DNA of 12,957 nucleotides from CAYVCP01 sp964450565. Lineage in GTDB: Bacteria > Patescibacteriota > Minisyncoccia > Minisyncoccales > CG1-02-41-26. The stretch is taken from the NCBI GenBank assembly GCA_964450565.1, contig CAYVCP010000011.1, positions 1-12,957 on the forward strand, read 5' to 3'. A program made the translations under genes and the position numbers. Of this stretch, positions 5,575 to 12,937 are shown piece after piece. Every line of letters starts with the position of its first letter. Position 1 is the stretch's first letter. The notes under the pieces are model-generated. The model saw nothing but the letters and a program-made list of their open reading frames with translations, ran no database searches and had not been told where the DNA came from.

Positions 5575-6627
5575 TTATCCCAAAAGACGAATAGCAATCC
5601 CAATAATTGCTAACATCATTGAGATAATCCAAAATCTCATAGTTATTTTTCCCCTACTCCATCCTTTTGCTTCTAAATGGTGATGAATGGGAGCACACAA
5701 AAGAAGTTTCTTTTTGAATACCTTTTTCCAAAAAAGTTGCAACAAAACACTACTTGTTTCAAGAACAAGTAATCCTCCAATAATGGGGAGAACTAAAAGA
5801 GAGTTTGTTAAAAAAGCAACCACAGCTAAAGTAGCTGTTAATCCAATAGTGCCTGTTTCCCCCATATAAAATCGTGCAGGGGGCGTATTAAACCATAAGA
5901 AAGCTAATGTCGTTCCTGCAATTACAGCACAAAAGGCTGCTAGGTCGTACTGTTGATTAGAAAAAGATATGATAGAGAAAGCTCCGAACATTACACTAAA
6001 AACACCACCAGAGAGACCGTCAATCCCATCAATAATTCCACCAGACCAACAAGCTAATACTGTAATAATGAATAAGGGGATATAGAAAAGACCTAAATAA
6101 ACTTCTCCATTTCCTGGAACATGAATAGAATCCATTCCTAGTTTTACATAAAACCACCATGCTGAGGCAAAACCAATTAAAAACAGTATAATGAGTCTTC
6201 TTGTTAGTCTTATTCCACCTCCTGCATATTTACCCTTACTTAATATTTGTAGTATGTCGTCAAAAAGACCTAAAATAGAACCTGCAATTAAAACAGCTAA
6301 TGGAACCCATGTTTGTTCTCGTGATAAGAAGTTAAGTTTTTGTAAAAAAGTATTGCTTGAAATATCAGAAAGAAATGAGAAAAAGAATATTACAAAAAGT
6401 GTTGTGATCCAAATCAAGAGCCCTCCCATTCTAGGGGTGCTGACTTCTTTTTCTTTATGTAAAGAATAAAAGACGGTGGCTGGAGAACCATCAATTGTTT
6501 TTGTGCGCGCTGTCTTTTTCCAAAGTTTATACTTGTATAAAAAATGCGTTAGGACGGGAGTCCATAAAACAGCCAAGCAAGCAGAAAAAAAACAAAGAAA
6601 TAATATTTTTATTATATTACTTGTCAT
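5575..6627 (-). CDS. mraY: MraY, phospho-MurNAc-pentapeptide translocase (variant active site)
   Basis: Polytopic membrane enzyme transferring phospho-MurNAc-pentapeptide from UDP to undecaprenyl phosphate to make lipid I. It has 350 residues and about ten hydrophobic segments, close to the usual 320-360. Landmarks are STPRMGG (63-69), LGLFDD with the Asp pair at 123-124, IIDGIDGLSGG (198-208), FNTPPARFYMGETG (246-259) and APIHHHLEAKGW (312-323). The Asp pair, the two Asp of DGIDG and the histidine motif are kept. The normally invariant Asp of MGD, a magnesium ligand in characterised MraY, is Glu257 here (codon GAA), and the Asn residues preceding TDGLDGLA in most MraY proteins are replaced by Gly and Trp (CWSGGIIDGIDG). 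Its ATG overlaps the stop of the upstream carboxypeptidase gene as ATGA. Given the cell-wall neighbours, MraY is far likelier than a WecA-type transferase. Confidence 0.94.
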   Translation of the reverse strand: MTSNIIKILFLCFFSACLAVLWTPVLTHFLYKYKLWKKTARTKTIDGSPATVFYSLHKEKEVSTPRMGGLLIWITTLFVIFFFSFLSDISSNTFLQKLNFLSREQTWVPLAVLIAGSILGLFDDILQILSKGKYAGGGIRLTRRLIILFLIGFASAWWFYVKLGMDSIHVPGNGEVYLGLFYIPLFIITVLACWSGGIIDGIDGLSGGVFSVMFGAFSIISFSNQQYDLAAFCAVIAGTTLAFLWFNTPPARFYMGETGTIGLTATLAVVAFLTNSLLVLPIIGGLLVLETSSVLLQLFWKKVFKKKLLLCAPIHHHLEAKGWSRGKITMRFWIISMMLAIIGIAIRLLG

Positions 6628-7565
6628 AAAGAATTAAAGGGTAAAGAACAGTTAATGAGTTTTTCCATATCTTGAAATCTACTTTCTGAATTTAGAATTA
6701 TATTAATAATATGATTATTTAAATTATCTCTGAGTATTAAAATTAAACATCCTCCTGCTCTTTCTGTGTGTCCTGTTTTTCCACCTAAAATATGAGAGTC
6801 TTCTTCTAAAAGTATATTGGTATTGATTAAGTTATGATGTAATATTCCATTATCAAGATATAGTGACTGTTCTTTTGTTGACATAATTTCAATTATTTCA
6901 GGATAGTTGTTTAAAATATATTGAGTCAAAATAACAAGGTCTCTTGTTGTGGAAATATTAATTTCATATTTTGGTCTATTTAAATCATCAGGATCTAAAC
7001 CATTTACATTATAAAATATAGTATCTTGCATATTAAGTTCTTTAGCTTTTAGATTCATTAAAGAAACAAATCCTTTTTCTGTCATGTTAGTTGTTAAAGC
7101 AAAAGCAGCGTCGTTAGAAGATTCAATAAGCATAATACGCAACAAGTCTTCAATTTTTAATAGCTCTCCATATCTTAAATCTCCTGTGTTTTCTAATTGA
7201 TTGATTGCTTTTTGAGAAACAAAGATTCTTTGATTTTCTAAATAAAACTCTTTAGCTATAACAGCTGTCATTAATTTTGTTAAAGAAGCCATAGGGAGCT
7301 TTCTATTGGAATTTTTTTGAAATAATAACTGATTTTTTTTCTGAGAGATAAAACTTTCAGCCGTTATGGTTTCTAAGAAACACTGCTTTTTAGTTTGTTC
7401 ATTAATATTAGAAAGAAATATATGAGTTTCTAAATAAAAAGGTTCTTTTGTAATATTTCTTGTATAAAAAAATTCTTCAGTATTTTTTTGAATAACATTA
7501 TAAGATAACCAAAAAGGTATACTTAACAAAATTATGAGAAGAAATAACTTAATGTTTTTTGTCAT
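6624..7565 (-). CDS. Serine D,D-carboxypeptidase (peptidase S11, DacA-like)
   Basis: Penicillin-binding D-alanyl-D-alanine carboxypeptidase expected to remove the terminal D-Ala from peptidoglycan stem peptides outside the membrane. It has 313 residues. Residues 7-21 form one hydrophobic segment that is an anchor or uncleaved signal. The three S11 motifs are present and well spaced: SxxK as Ser94-Leu-Thr-Lys97, SxN as Ser149-Ser-Asn151, and KTG at 263-265 in GGKTGHTERAGG. There is no room for the C-terminal beta domain and amphipathic helix of E. coli PBP5, so membrane attachment is probably N-terminal. It starts 17 bp inside aspS and its stop overlaps the mraY start. An endopeptidase of the same family (PbpG-like) cannot be excluded from the motifs, so no gene symbol is given. 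Confidence 0.9.
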   Translation of the reverse strand: MTKNIKLFLLIILLSIPFWLSYNVIQKNTEEFFYTRNITKEPFYLETHIFLSNINEQTKKQCFLETITAESFISQKKNQLLFQKNSNRKLPMASLTKLMTAVIAKEFYLENQRIFVSQKAINQLENTGDLRYGELLKIEDLLRIMLIESSNDAAFALTTNMTEKGFVSLMNLKAKELNMQDTIFYNVNGLDPDDLNRPKYEINISTTRDLVILTQYILNNYPEIIEIMSTKEQSLYLDNGILHHNLINTNILLEEDSHILGGKTGHTERAGGCLILILRDNLNNHIINIILNSESRFQDMEKLINCSLPFNSL

Positions 7566-8880
7566 TTTGTTTTAATCTGTGATCAATTCTTCCCATATCT
7601 CTTGGAAAAATACTTGCTTCTCTTAAGTTACTTAAGTTCAAAATTTGTTTTACAATTCTTTCTGCTCCTAAAGCAAAACCTCCTTCTTCGGGCATACCAT
7701 ATTGAAAAGCTTGTAAATAAAGTTGAAAATCTTCTTTCTTATTACCCCACTCATCTATGTTTTTTAGAAGCTGTTTATAGTCATTAATTCTTTGTCCTCC
7801 CGTGACTATTTCAAGACCTCTTAGTAAAACATCAAAGCTTAAAGTATATTCTTTGTTTTCTGGATCTTGGTATGTATAGAAAGGTCTCTTTTTAGTTGGA
7901 TAATGTGTAATAAATATTAGTTCTGAATTATGTTCTTTTTCTGCCCATTCAATAATTTCTTTTTCATCTTCTGGTTCTAAGTCAGGTTTTTTTCTATTAT
8001 CTCTTTTTGTTCTCTTGAATATAATTTCTTGAGCTTCTCTCATTTTGATTCTTGGAATTTTAGTACCTATCTTTGGCATTTTTGCGTCAAAAAGTTCTAA
8101 TTCTTTTTCACATTTCTCTTCTAGGTCTTTGAATATGTTTTTGATGACAATTTCTACTATATCCATAAGATCAGTCCATGAATCTAAAAATCCCATTTCA
8201 GCATCTAAACTAATATATTCAGAAAGATGTCTTGTCGTGATACTTGGCTCTGCTCTAAAAGCGTGAGTTACAGTGAATACTCTTTCAAAAACACCAACAA
8301 GAATTTGTTTATAGAGCTGAGGACTTTGAGCCAAATAAGCATCATGGCCATAATAATCAATACGAAATACTTCGGACCCTCCTTCTGTTGCTGTGGGTAC
8401 TATAGTAGGAGCCTGAAATTCTGTAAAATCCATTTCTTTTAACGTATTTCTAAAACTACTAATGGTTTCTTCTTTTATTTTGAAAATGGCTTTTATTTTT
8501 TCATTTCTTAAGGTAAGAGCCCTGTTGTCTAAAAGAATAGGTAAACTTAAATTTATACCTTCTTTTATATCAAAAGGTAATGATTCTGATTCTGCTATTA
8601 TTTTTATTTCTTTTGCTTCGATTTCTATCTTTCCAGTTTCTATCTCAGGATTAATCATTTTTTCTGGTCTTTCCTTTATCTTTCCCTTAATCTCTAAAAC
8701 ATATTCTTCTTTTATGTCTTTTGCATTTTCTGGAGCACAAACTACTTGTATAATTCCAGATCTATCTCTTAAATCTAAGAAAACTATTTTGCCATGATCT
8801 CTTCTAGTGTCTACCCATCCTTTTATTAAAACCTCTTTGTTTTTTTCAGAGAGTGTTTCTTTGATAATTGTTCTTTTCAT
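7549..8880 (-). CDS. aspS: Aspartyl-tRNA synthetase, short form lacking the bacterial insertion domain
   Basis: Class II synthetase charging tRNA with aspartate. It has 443 residues, the length of archaeal and compact AspRS rather than the roughly 590 of typical bacterial enzymes, so the bacterial GAD insertion is absent. An N-terminal OB-fold anticodon-binding domain (about 1-105) begins GWVDTRRDHGKIVFLDLRD. The catalytic domain has motif 2 FRAEPSITTRHLSEY (208-222), GGQRINDY (361-368) and motif 3 LGAERI (404-409). The OB-fold residue after RRD is His29; His at this place is reported for nondiscriminating bacterial AspRS, while E. coli has Leu, so this enzyme may also make Asp-tRNA-Asn for GatCAB. 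AsnRS is less likely from the QRI motif. It starts as ATGA on the stop of the response regulator gene and overlaps the carboxypeptidase gene by 17 bp. Confidence 0.9.
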   Translation of the reverse strand: MKRTIIKETLSEKNKEVLIKGWVDTRRDHGKIVFLDLRDRSGIIQVVCAPENAKDIKEEYVLEIKGKIKERPEKMINPEIETGKIEIEAKEIKIIAESESLPFDIKEGINLSLPILLDNRALTLRNEKIKAIFKIKEETISSFRNTLKEMDFTEFQAPTIVPTATEGGSEVFRIDYYGHDAYLAQSPQLYKQILVGVFERVFTVTHAFRAEPSITTRHLSEYISLDAEMGFLDSWTDLMDIVEIVIKNIFKDLEEKCEKELELFDAKMPKIGTKIPRIKMREAQEIIFKRTKRDNRKKPDLEPEDEKEIIEWAEKEHNSELIFITHYPTKKRPFYTYQDPENKEYTLSFDVLLRGLEIVTGGQRINDYKQLLKNIDEWGNKKEDFQLYLQAFQYGMPEEGGFALGAERIVKQILNLSNLREASIFPRDMGRIDHRLKQNDKKH

Positions 8881-9239
8881 AGGTATTGTTTTATCCTTTG
8901 CATAATTTCTTTTGGCGTAAAATCTGTTTTTATTAGATAATCAATTACATTATATATTTTGGCTTGTCTTTTTATATTTGGATCATCAAGGTTTGAAAAA
9001 GCTATTACTTTCACATTCTTAATTTTTGGATTTTCTCTTATTTTTTTTAATATTTGAATACCGTTTTGTTTAGGAAGTAAAATATCTAATAATACTAAAT
9101 CAATGTTTTCTTTTTCTAAAATTGCAAAAGCGTTATCAGCTGATTCTGCTGAAAAAGTATTAATGTTATTTTCCGATAATTTTTGTTCATACATTTCTCT
9201 AAGCATTTTTTCGTCTTCTATAATCAATATATTGTTCAT
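8877..9239 (-). CDS. Stand-alone CheY-like response regulator receiver
   Basis: Single receiver domain of 120 residues with no output domain, so it must act through protein contacts or phosphotransfer, as CheY or Spo0F do. The acidic pocket is Glu8-Asp9-Glu10, the phospho-acceptor is Asp52 in LVLLDILLP, the switch residue is Ser82 in IAFSN, and the conserved lysine is Lys104 in LIKTD, so all functional positions are kept. Both ends are ATGA overlaps, with tyrS upstream and aspS downstream. The only histidine kinase in the window lies one gene upstream, beyond tyrS, and is the natural candidate partner. Partnership is inferred from proximity only. Confidence 0.93.
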   Translation of the reverse strand: MNNILIIEDEKMLREMYEQKLSENNINTFSAESADNAFAILEKENIDLVLLDILLPKQNGIQILKKIRENPKIKNVKVIAFSNLDDPNIKRQAKIYNVIDYLIKTDFTPKEIMQRIKQYL

Positions 9240-10438
9240 ATTATTTTTACAAACTTTTTTTTACCGACCCTTATCACTAGTCCCTTTGATATTGGTATGT
9301 TTTTTTGCCAATTAGTTTCTTTTTGATTATTTATTTTAACTCCTCCAGCAATTATTAATCGTTTTGCTTCTCCTTTTGAAGACACTAGTTCAGCATCTTT
9401 TAATAAATCAAGTAACGGATATGTTGTTTTTGATGTTTCAAATCCTTTGATTTCTGATGGTAATTCTTTTTTTAGAAAAACATTATTAAATTCTTCTTCT
9501 GCTTTAATTGCTTCTTTTTCTGTTTTAATTATTTTAACAATTTCAAATGCTAAAAGTTTTTTAAACTTCATTGGATTTTCCCCTTTTTCTATAGCATTTT
9601 CTATTTCTTTTAGGTTTTCAACGTCAGTTAATAATTCTAAACCAGGAATAATTAAATTATCTGGAAAAGCCATGGTTTTTCCATATATGTCAGTTGCTTT
9701 GTCTGATAAATTGATGCCATTTCCTTTTGTCTTAGACATTGTTATTCCATCTGATGCTTGCATCATTTTATTCGCCCTTATAAACTTATCTTTTTTTAAA
9801 TATGATTTCAGGAGATCTCTTCCAACCAACATATTAAAAATTTGATCTGCTCCCCCCATTTCCATATCAACGTTCATGGCAACCCCATCATATCCTTGCA
9901 TTAAGGGATAAATGAACTCATGCAATCTAATAGGATCTCCCCTTTTCAGTCTTTTCTCAAACATGTCTCTTTCCGTCATTCTTTGAACTGTAATGTGAGA
10001 CATTAATTCAATTAAGTCTTGTAATGAAAGTTTACTTAACCACTTATGATTCCTTTCAAACCTAATAGGATTTTTTTTATCATTAAAATCAATAAGTTGA
10101 GAAGCTTGTTTCTTCCATTCTTTCATATTCTTTTCTATTTCTTTGTCAGTAAGAATTTTTCTTGTTTTTGTTTTGTCTGGGTCTCCTGCTTTTGCTGTAA
10201 AATCACCTACCAGGAAAATAACTTCATGGCCTAATTGTTGTAAGATCCTTAAAGCCCTTATTCCAATCGCATGTCCTACATGTAAATATGGTCCTGTAGG
10301 ATCAAAACCTTGATAAACTCTCATTCTCTCTCCTTTTTCCATTTTCTTTTTCAAGCTTTCTTTGCTGGGAAAAATATCTCTCACTCCCCTATTTAAGAAT
10401 TTATTTATTAATTTTTTATCAGTTAAAACTTTTTGCAT
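9236..10438 (-). CDS. tyrS: Tyrosyl-tRNA synthetase
   Basis: Class I synthetase charging tRNA-Tyr. It has 400 residues, the usual bacterial length. Landmarks are YQGFDPTGPYLHVGH with the HIGH signature as HVGH at 53-56, LMQGYDGVAMNVDMEMGGADQIFNMLVGRDL (179-209) forming the tyrosine and tRNA side of the active site, the signature loop GITMSKTKGN (231-240), and a C-terminal S4 RNA-binding domain from about residue 340 (LLKDAELVSSKGEAKRLIIAGGVKINN). The first Lys of KMSKS is Thr233. It starts the long tyrS-to-murG unit, 37 bp after the histidine kinase gene. There is no Shine-Dalgarno, and a TATAAT box ends 5 nt upstream of the ATG, so the message may be leaderless. That leaves no room for a T-box leader if the box is the promoter. 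Confidence 0.96.
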   Translation of the reverse strand: MQKVLTDKKLINKFLNRGVRDIFPSKESLKKKMEKGERMRVYQGFDPTGPYLHVGHAIGIRALRILQQLGHEVIFLVGDFTAKAGDPDKTKTRKILTDKEIEKNMKEWKKQASQLIDFNDKKNPIRFERNHKWLSKLSLQDLIELMSHITVQRMTERDMFEKRLKRGDPIRLHEFIYPLMQGYDGVAMNVDMEMGGADQIFNMLVGRDLLKSYLKKDKFIRANKMMQASDGITMSKTKGNGINLSDKATDIYGKTMAFPDNLIIPGLELLTDVENLKEIENAIEKGENPMKFKKLLAFEIVKIIKTEKEAIKAEEEFNNVFLKKELPSEIKGFETSKTTYPLLDLLKDAELVSSKGEAKRLIIAGGVKINNQKETNWQKNIPISKGLVIRVGKKKFVKII

Positions 10439-10443
10439 ATTTT

Positions 10444-10449
10444 ATTATA
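10444..10449 (-). promoter_or_regulatory. Candidate -10 box for the tyrS-murG unit, leaderless layout
   Basis: TATAAT on the minus strand, 5 nt before the tyrS ATG, in the 37-bp gap after the histidine kinase gene. The -35 region is poor: ATTCAA at a 17-bp spacing, or TTGATT at 20 bp. If it is used, transcription starts at or next to the AUG. No terminator lies between the kinase gene and tyrS, so this would be an internal promoter within a longer unit. Confidence 0.4.
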
Positions 10450-10475
10450 CTACTCTAAAAACATTTTTGAATCAA

Positions 10476-12125
10476 TTAGAATGGGAGTTCAATGATAAAA
10501 CTGCTGCCTTGTCCTTTTCCAGGGCTTTCTGCTTTTATTTTTCCTCTGTGCATTGTTATGAATTTCTTTGCTATATATAGTCCTAAGCCAGTTCCTTGAA
10601 CCCAGTGTTTACTTCCAGCATCAGCTCTAGAAAAACTCTGAAATAATTTTGGCATTTTTTCTTTTGATATACCATCCCCCGTATCCGTAACACTGATGAT
10701 AAGAGATTCTGGTTTTTTTGTTTCTTTATTATTTTTTTGCTTAATTCTTACTGTTATTTTTCCTTGTTGAGTATATTTAATAGCATTATCCATTAGATTA
10801 GAAATTACTTCTGTTATTTTTTGAGTGTCTATATTAATTTCAGAGACAATGTGATGCGGTTTTTTGAAAAAAAGTTGTAATCCTTTTTCTTTTGTTTTAA
10901 ATCTAAATTGTCTTATTAGGTCTGCTACTATGTCTGTGGTTTGCGTTTTCTTTTTCACTAATTTTATCTTACCAGCTTCAATTCTGGATAAATTCAAAAG
11001 AGAATTAACTAATTGAATAATTCTTTCATTTGCTTCAAAAACATTTTTTATTGAATCAATAGCTCCTTTTGGAATTGCACCATAATCTCCTTCTAAAATC
11101 ATAGATATGTAACCCTTGATTGCTGTTAAGGGGGTTCTGAGTTGATGAGATGCAATTGATATAAACTCTGATTTTGCTTTGTCTAACTTTTGCAACTTAC
11201 TGTAAGCTATCTCAAGCTTTTTATTTACTTCAGAAAGTTGATTTGCATATTTATCTAGTTCTTCTTTCTGTTTTATTTCTTTTTGTACACTTTTTATTAA
11301 AAGAAAACCAAAAATGATAAAAGCTATTAATAAAGCTCCTTTCCATATGTATTCAAATAGAAATTGAGCCGTAACCAAATTGACCAAAAGAAGTAAAACT
11401 AATACTCCCACAAAGAGTTGTGTCAGCATTACCTTTAAGCCAAAGAGCCTTTTCTTGATAATTGCATATGCCGTGAACCCTAAAAGAAAAATAGAAGAAT
11501 AGTCTCCGAAGAAATAAAGCCTTGTGATTTTAAAAAATACAGGAAAGCTAATGTTAAAGATTATGTTAAGAACATAGAAGACGAATATTCCGATTAAAAA
11601 ATATTGTATTTTGATCTTTTCTTGAGAGGATAAATTTTTATATTCTTTAATGGGGATATAAAGCGTTATAATCATTAGAAAAAGGATTACGCTCATAAAT
11701 GGTAGCATGCCTTTTCCATAAATAATCGTTAGATCGTTATTAATAAATTCAGTATCTTGAATGATTAAATTAGTGAATCCGGTTATAATAGACAAGCAAA
11801 GCCCTATTATGCCTATCACTCTAGTTAATCTTTTATAATTTTTATGTAGAAGAGAAAGCACTAAGAAATAAAGAAAGGTGAAGAAAAGAGGGGTCACAAA
11901 CCATGCTATTTTTAAGAAAGAAAGCGAGAGAGCTGTGTTTGTGTCCCCTGTCAAACGGGCTAAGTATGCAAAGTCAATCCAAAATAGCATTAAAGTAGTC
12001 ATCATGATGATGATTTTGTTTGTTTTTTGTTTTGGATTACTTCTCCAAACAGAAAAACCTATCCATACAGCAATGGCATTAATTAAGAGAACAATAATTT
12101 TATTTAATAAAAGAAATTCTATCAT
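10476..12125 (-). CDS. Membrane sensor histidine kinase with 7TM-type sensory region
   Basis: Two-component sensor kinase of 549 residues. The N-terminal half (about 1-280) holds seven to nine hydrophobic segments, like the 7TM sensor regions of some kinases, with no large extracytoplasmic domain, so the signal is probably sensed in or at the membrane. A coiled-coil linker (about 281-318, rich in Lys, Glu and Leu) leads to the HisKA dimerisation domain with H-box FISIASHQLRTPL, phospho-acceptor His327. The ATPase domain has the N-box NLMDNAIKYT (Asn447), G1 DTGDGIS (481-487), F-box LFQSFSR and G2 GTGLGLYIAKK (511-521). All catalytic boxes are intact. The start overlaps the UbiA-family stop as ATGA. 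A likely partner is the receiver protein encoded at 9239-8877. The ligand is unknown; neighbours suggest an envelope-related signal. Confidence 0.92.
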   Translation of the reverse strand: MIEFLLLNKIIVLLINAIAVWIGFSVWRSNPKQKTNKIIIMMTTLMLFWIDFAYLARLTGDTNTALSLSFLKIAWFVTPLFFTFLYFLVLSLLHKNYKRLTRVIGIIGLCLSIITGFTNLIIQDTEFINNDLTIIYGKGMLPFMSVILFLMIITLYIPIKEYKNLSSQEKIKIQYFLIGIFVFYVLNIIFNISFPVFFKITRLYFFGDYSSIFLLGFTAYAIIKKRLFGLKVMLTQLFVGVLVLLLLVNLVTAQFLFEYIWKGALLIAFIIFGFLLIKSVQKEIKQKEELDKYANQLSEVNKKLEIAYSKLQKLDKAKSEFISIASHQLRTPLTAIKGYISMILEGDYGAIPKGAIDSIKNVFEANERIIQLVNSLLNLSRIEAGKIKLVKKKTQTTDIVADLIRQFRFKTKEKGLQLFFKKPHHIVSEINIDTQKITEVISNLMDNAIKYTQQGKITVRIKQKNNKETKKPESLIISVTDTGDGISKEKMPKLFQSFSRADAGSKHWVQGTGLGLYIAKKFITMHRGKIKAESPGKGQGSSFIIELPF

Positions 12126-12922
12126 ACTATTATTTTAGCAATAAAAAGTAATAAAACCCAATAAATAAAATGACAAGCAAAATAAATATAACTTTCTTTT
12201 TTTAAAAAGAATAGATCTAAAAAAAGTGTAAAAATTAATATTTGACCTGGAAAAGGAAGGGCTAGAGCAATTAGTGTTACAAAGACAGAAAAGATAGAAA
12301 GAAATTTTAAAGTTTTTTCTTTCCCTATTATAACTCCAAGAGTTTTTAGATTTTCTTTTTTATCTGATTCTATATCTTTTATGTCTAAAAACATTTGCAT
12401 TAGCATAGATTTTAAGAAAACAAATAACATTAGAATTAGAGCTCCCTTTTGTATTTTTTGATTATAAGCAATAAAGGGTGTTATGACTAAAGAAGCAAAG
12501 AACAAAGAGACGTATATATTTTTGAATAAAGGAACTTTTTTGGTAATATTTTTAAATAAGACTGGGTATAAAAGTCCAAATATTAGTAAAAATACATTAA
12601 AAATAAAACCATAAAAATTATAGAAAAGACAAGTAATCGTAAAAGAAACCAGAATAGAAATAAAAAATAGTATTAAATTCTTTTTTCTATGTTTTCTAAA
12701 ATACTGTGTTCTTTTTGGATTAGTTAATTGATCTTTTTCAATTCCCTTATATCTATCAAACAAGTAAATTGAATAAAAAATCAAATAAACTTCAACTAAA
12801 ATATGCCATGTTATCTTTAGGTTAAATAAAATTAAAGAAATAAAAACAATGCTTGCTGTCCCCAAGCACTGTAAATGACCACCATGTAGAATTTCTTTTC
12901 TCAAAGAATCTTTCATATTCAT
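12122..12922 (-). CDS. UbiA-family membrane prenyltransferase, substrate unknown
   Basis: Membrane protein of 266 residues with about seven to nine hydrophobic segments, assigned to the UbiA superfamily, which transfers polyprenyl groups to aromatic or other acceptors. The second aspartate motif is clear: DIKDIESDKKENLKTLGVIIG (residues 180-200), matching the family pattern DxxDxxxD followed by G or T, LxVxxG. The first motif is divergent: YLFDRYKGIEKD (53-64) keeps Asp56 and Asp64 but lacks the classical NDxxD spelling. I cannot name the acceptor; no quinone or haem genes are in the window. Two in-frame ATGs are possible, at 12922 and 12916 (residue 3); the longer is used because a -10-like box ends 6 nt before it. 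It is co-transcribed with the histidine kinase gene (ATGA overlap). Confidence 0.75.
   Translation of the reverse strand: MNMKDSLRKEILHGGHLQCLGTASIVFISLILFNLKITWHILVEVYLIFYSIYLFDRYKGIEKDQLTNPKRTQYFRKHRKKNLILFFISILVSFTITCLFYNFYGFIFNVFLLIFGLLYPVLFKNITKKVPLFKNIYVSLFFASLVITPFIAYNQKIQKGALILMLFVFLKSMLMQMFLDIKDIESDKKENLKTLGVIIGKEKTLKFLSIFSVFVTLIALALPFPGQILIFTLFLDLFFLKKESYIYFACHFIYWVLLLFIAKIIV
12132..12140 (-). promoter_or_regulatory. TGCTAAAAT box upstream of the histidine kinase start
   Basis: The minus strand reads TGCTAAAAT, ending 6 nt before the kinase ATG. It is the same nine-base sequence at the same distance as that before the UbiA-family gene. It lies inside the last codons of the upstream gene (Ile-Ala-Lys-Ile), so it may be fortuitous. 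If active it would give a leaderless kinase message. Confidence 0.25.
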
Positions 12923-12928
12923 TATTTT

Positions 12929-12937
12929 ATTTTAGCA
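12929..12937 (-). promoter_or_regulatory. Candidate extended -10 promoter of the UbiA-kinase unit
   Basis: TGCTAAAAT on the minus strand (TG, one base, then TAAAAT with 5 of 6 matches) ends 6 nt before the ATG at 12920-12922, implying a leaderless message. A -35 at 17 bp would be TGGAAG (12952-12957, 3 of 6 matches) at the very edge of the window. The gene further upstream is not visible, so an upstream promoter may also exist. Confidence 0.4.

Noticed and set aside
10439..10475. T-box or other tRNA-sensing leader before tyrS.
   Set aside because: The gap is only 37 bp and shows no hairpin or T-box sequence.
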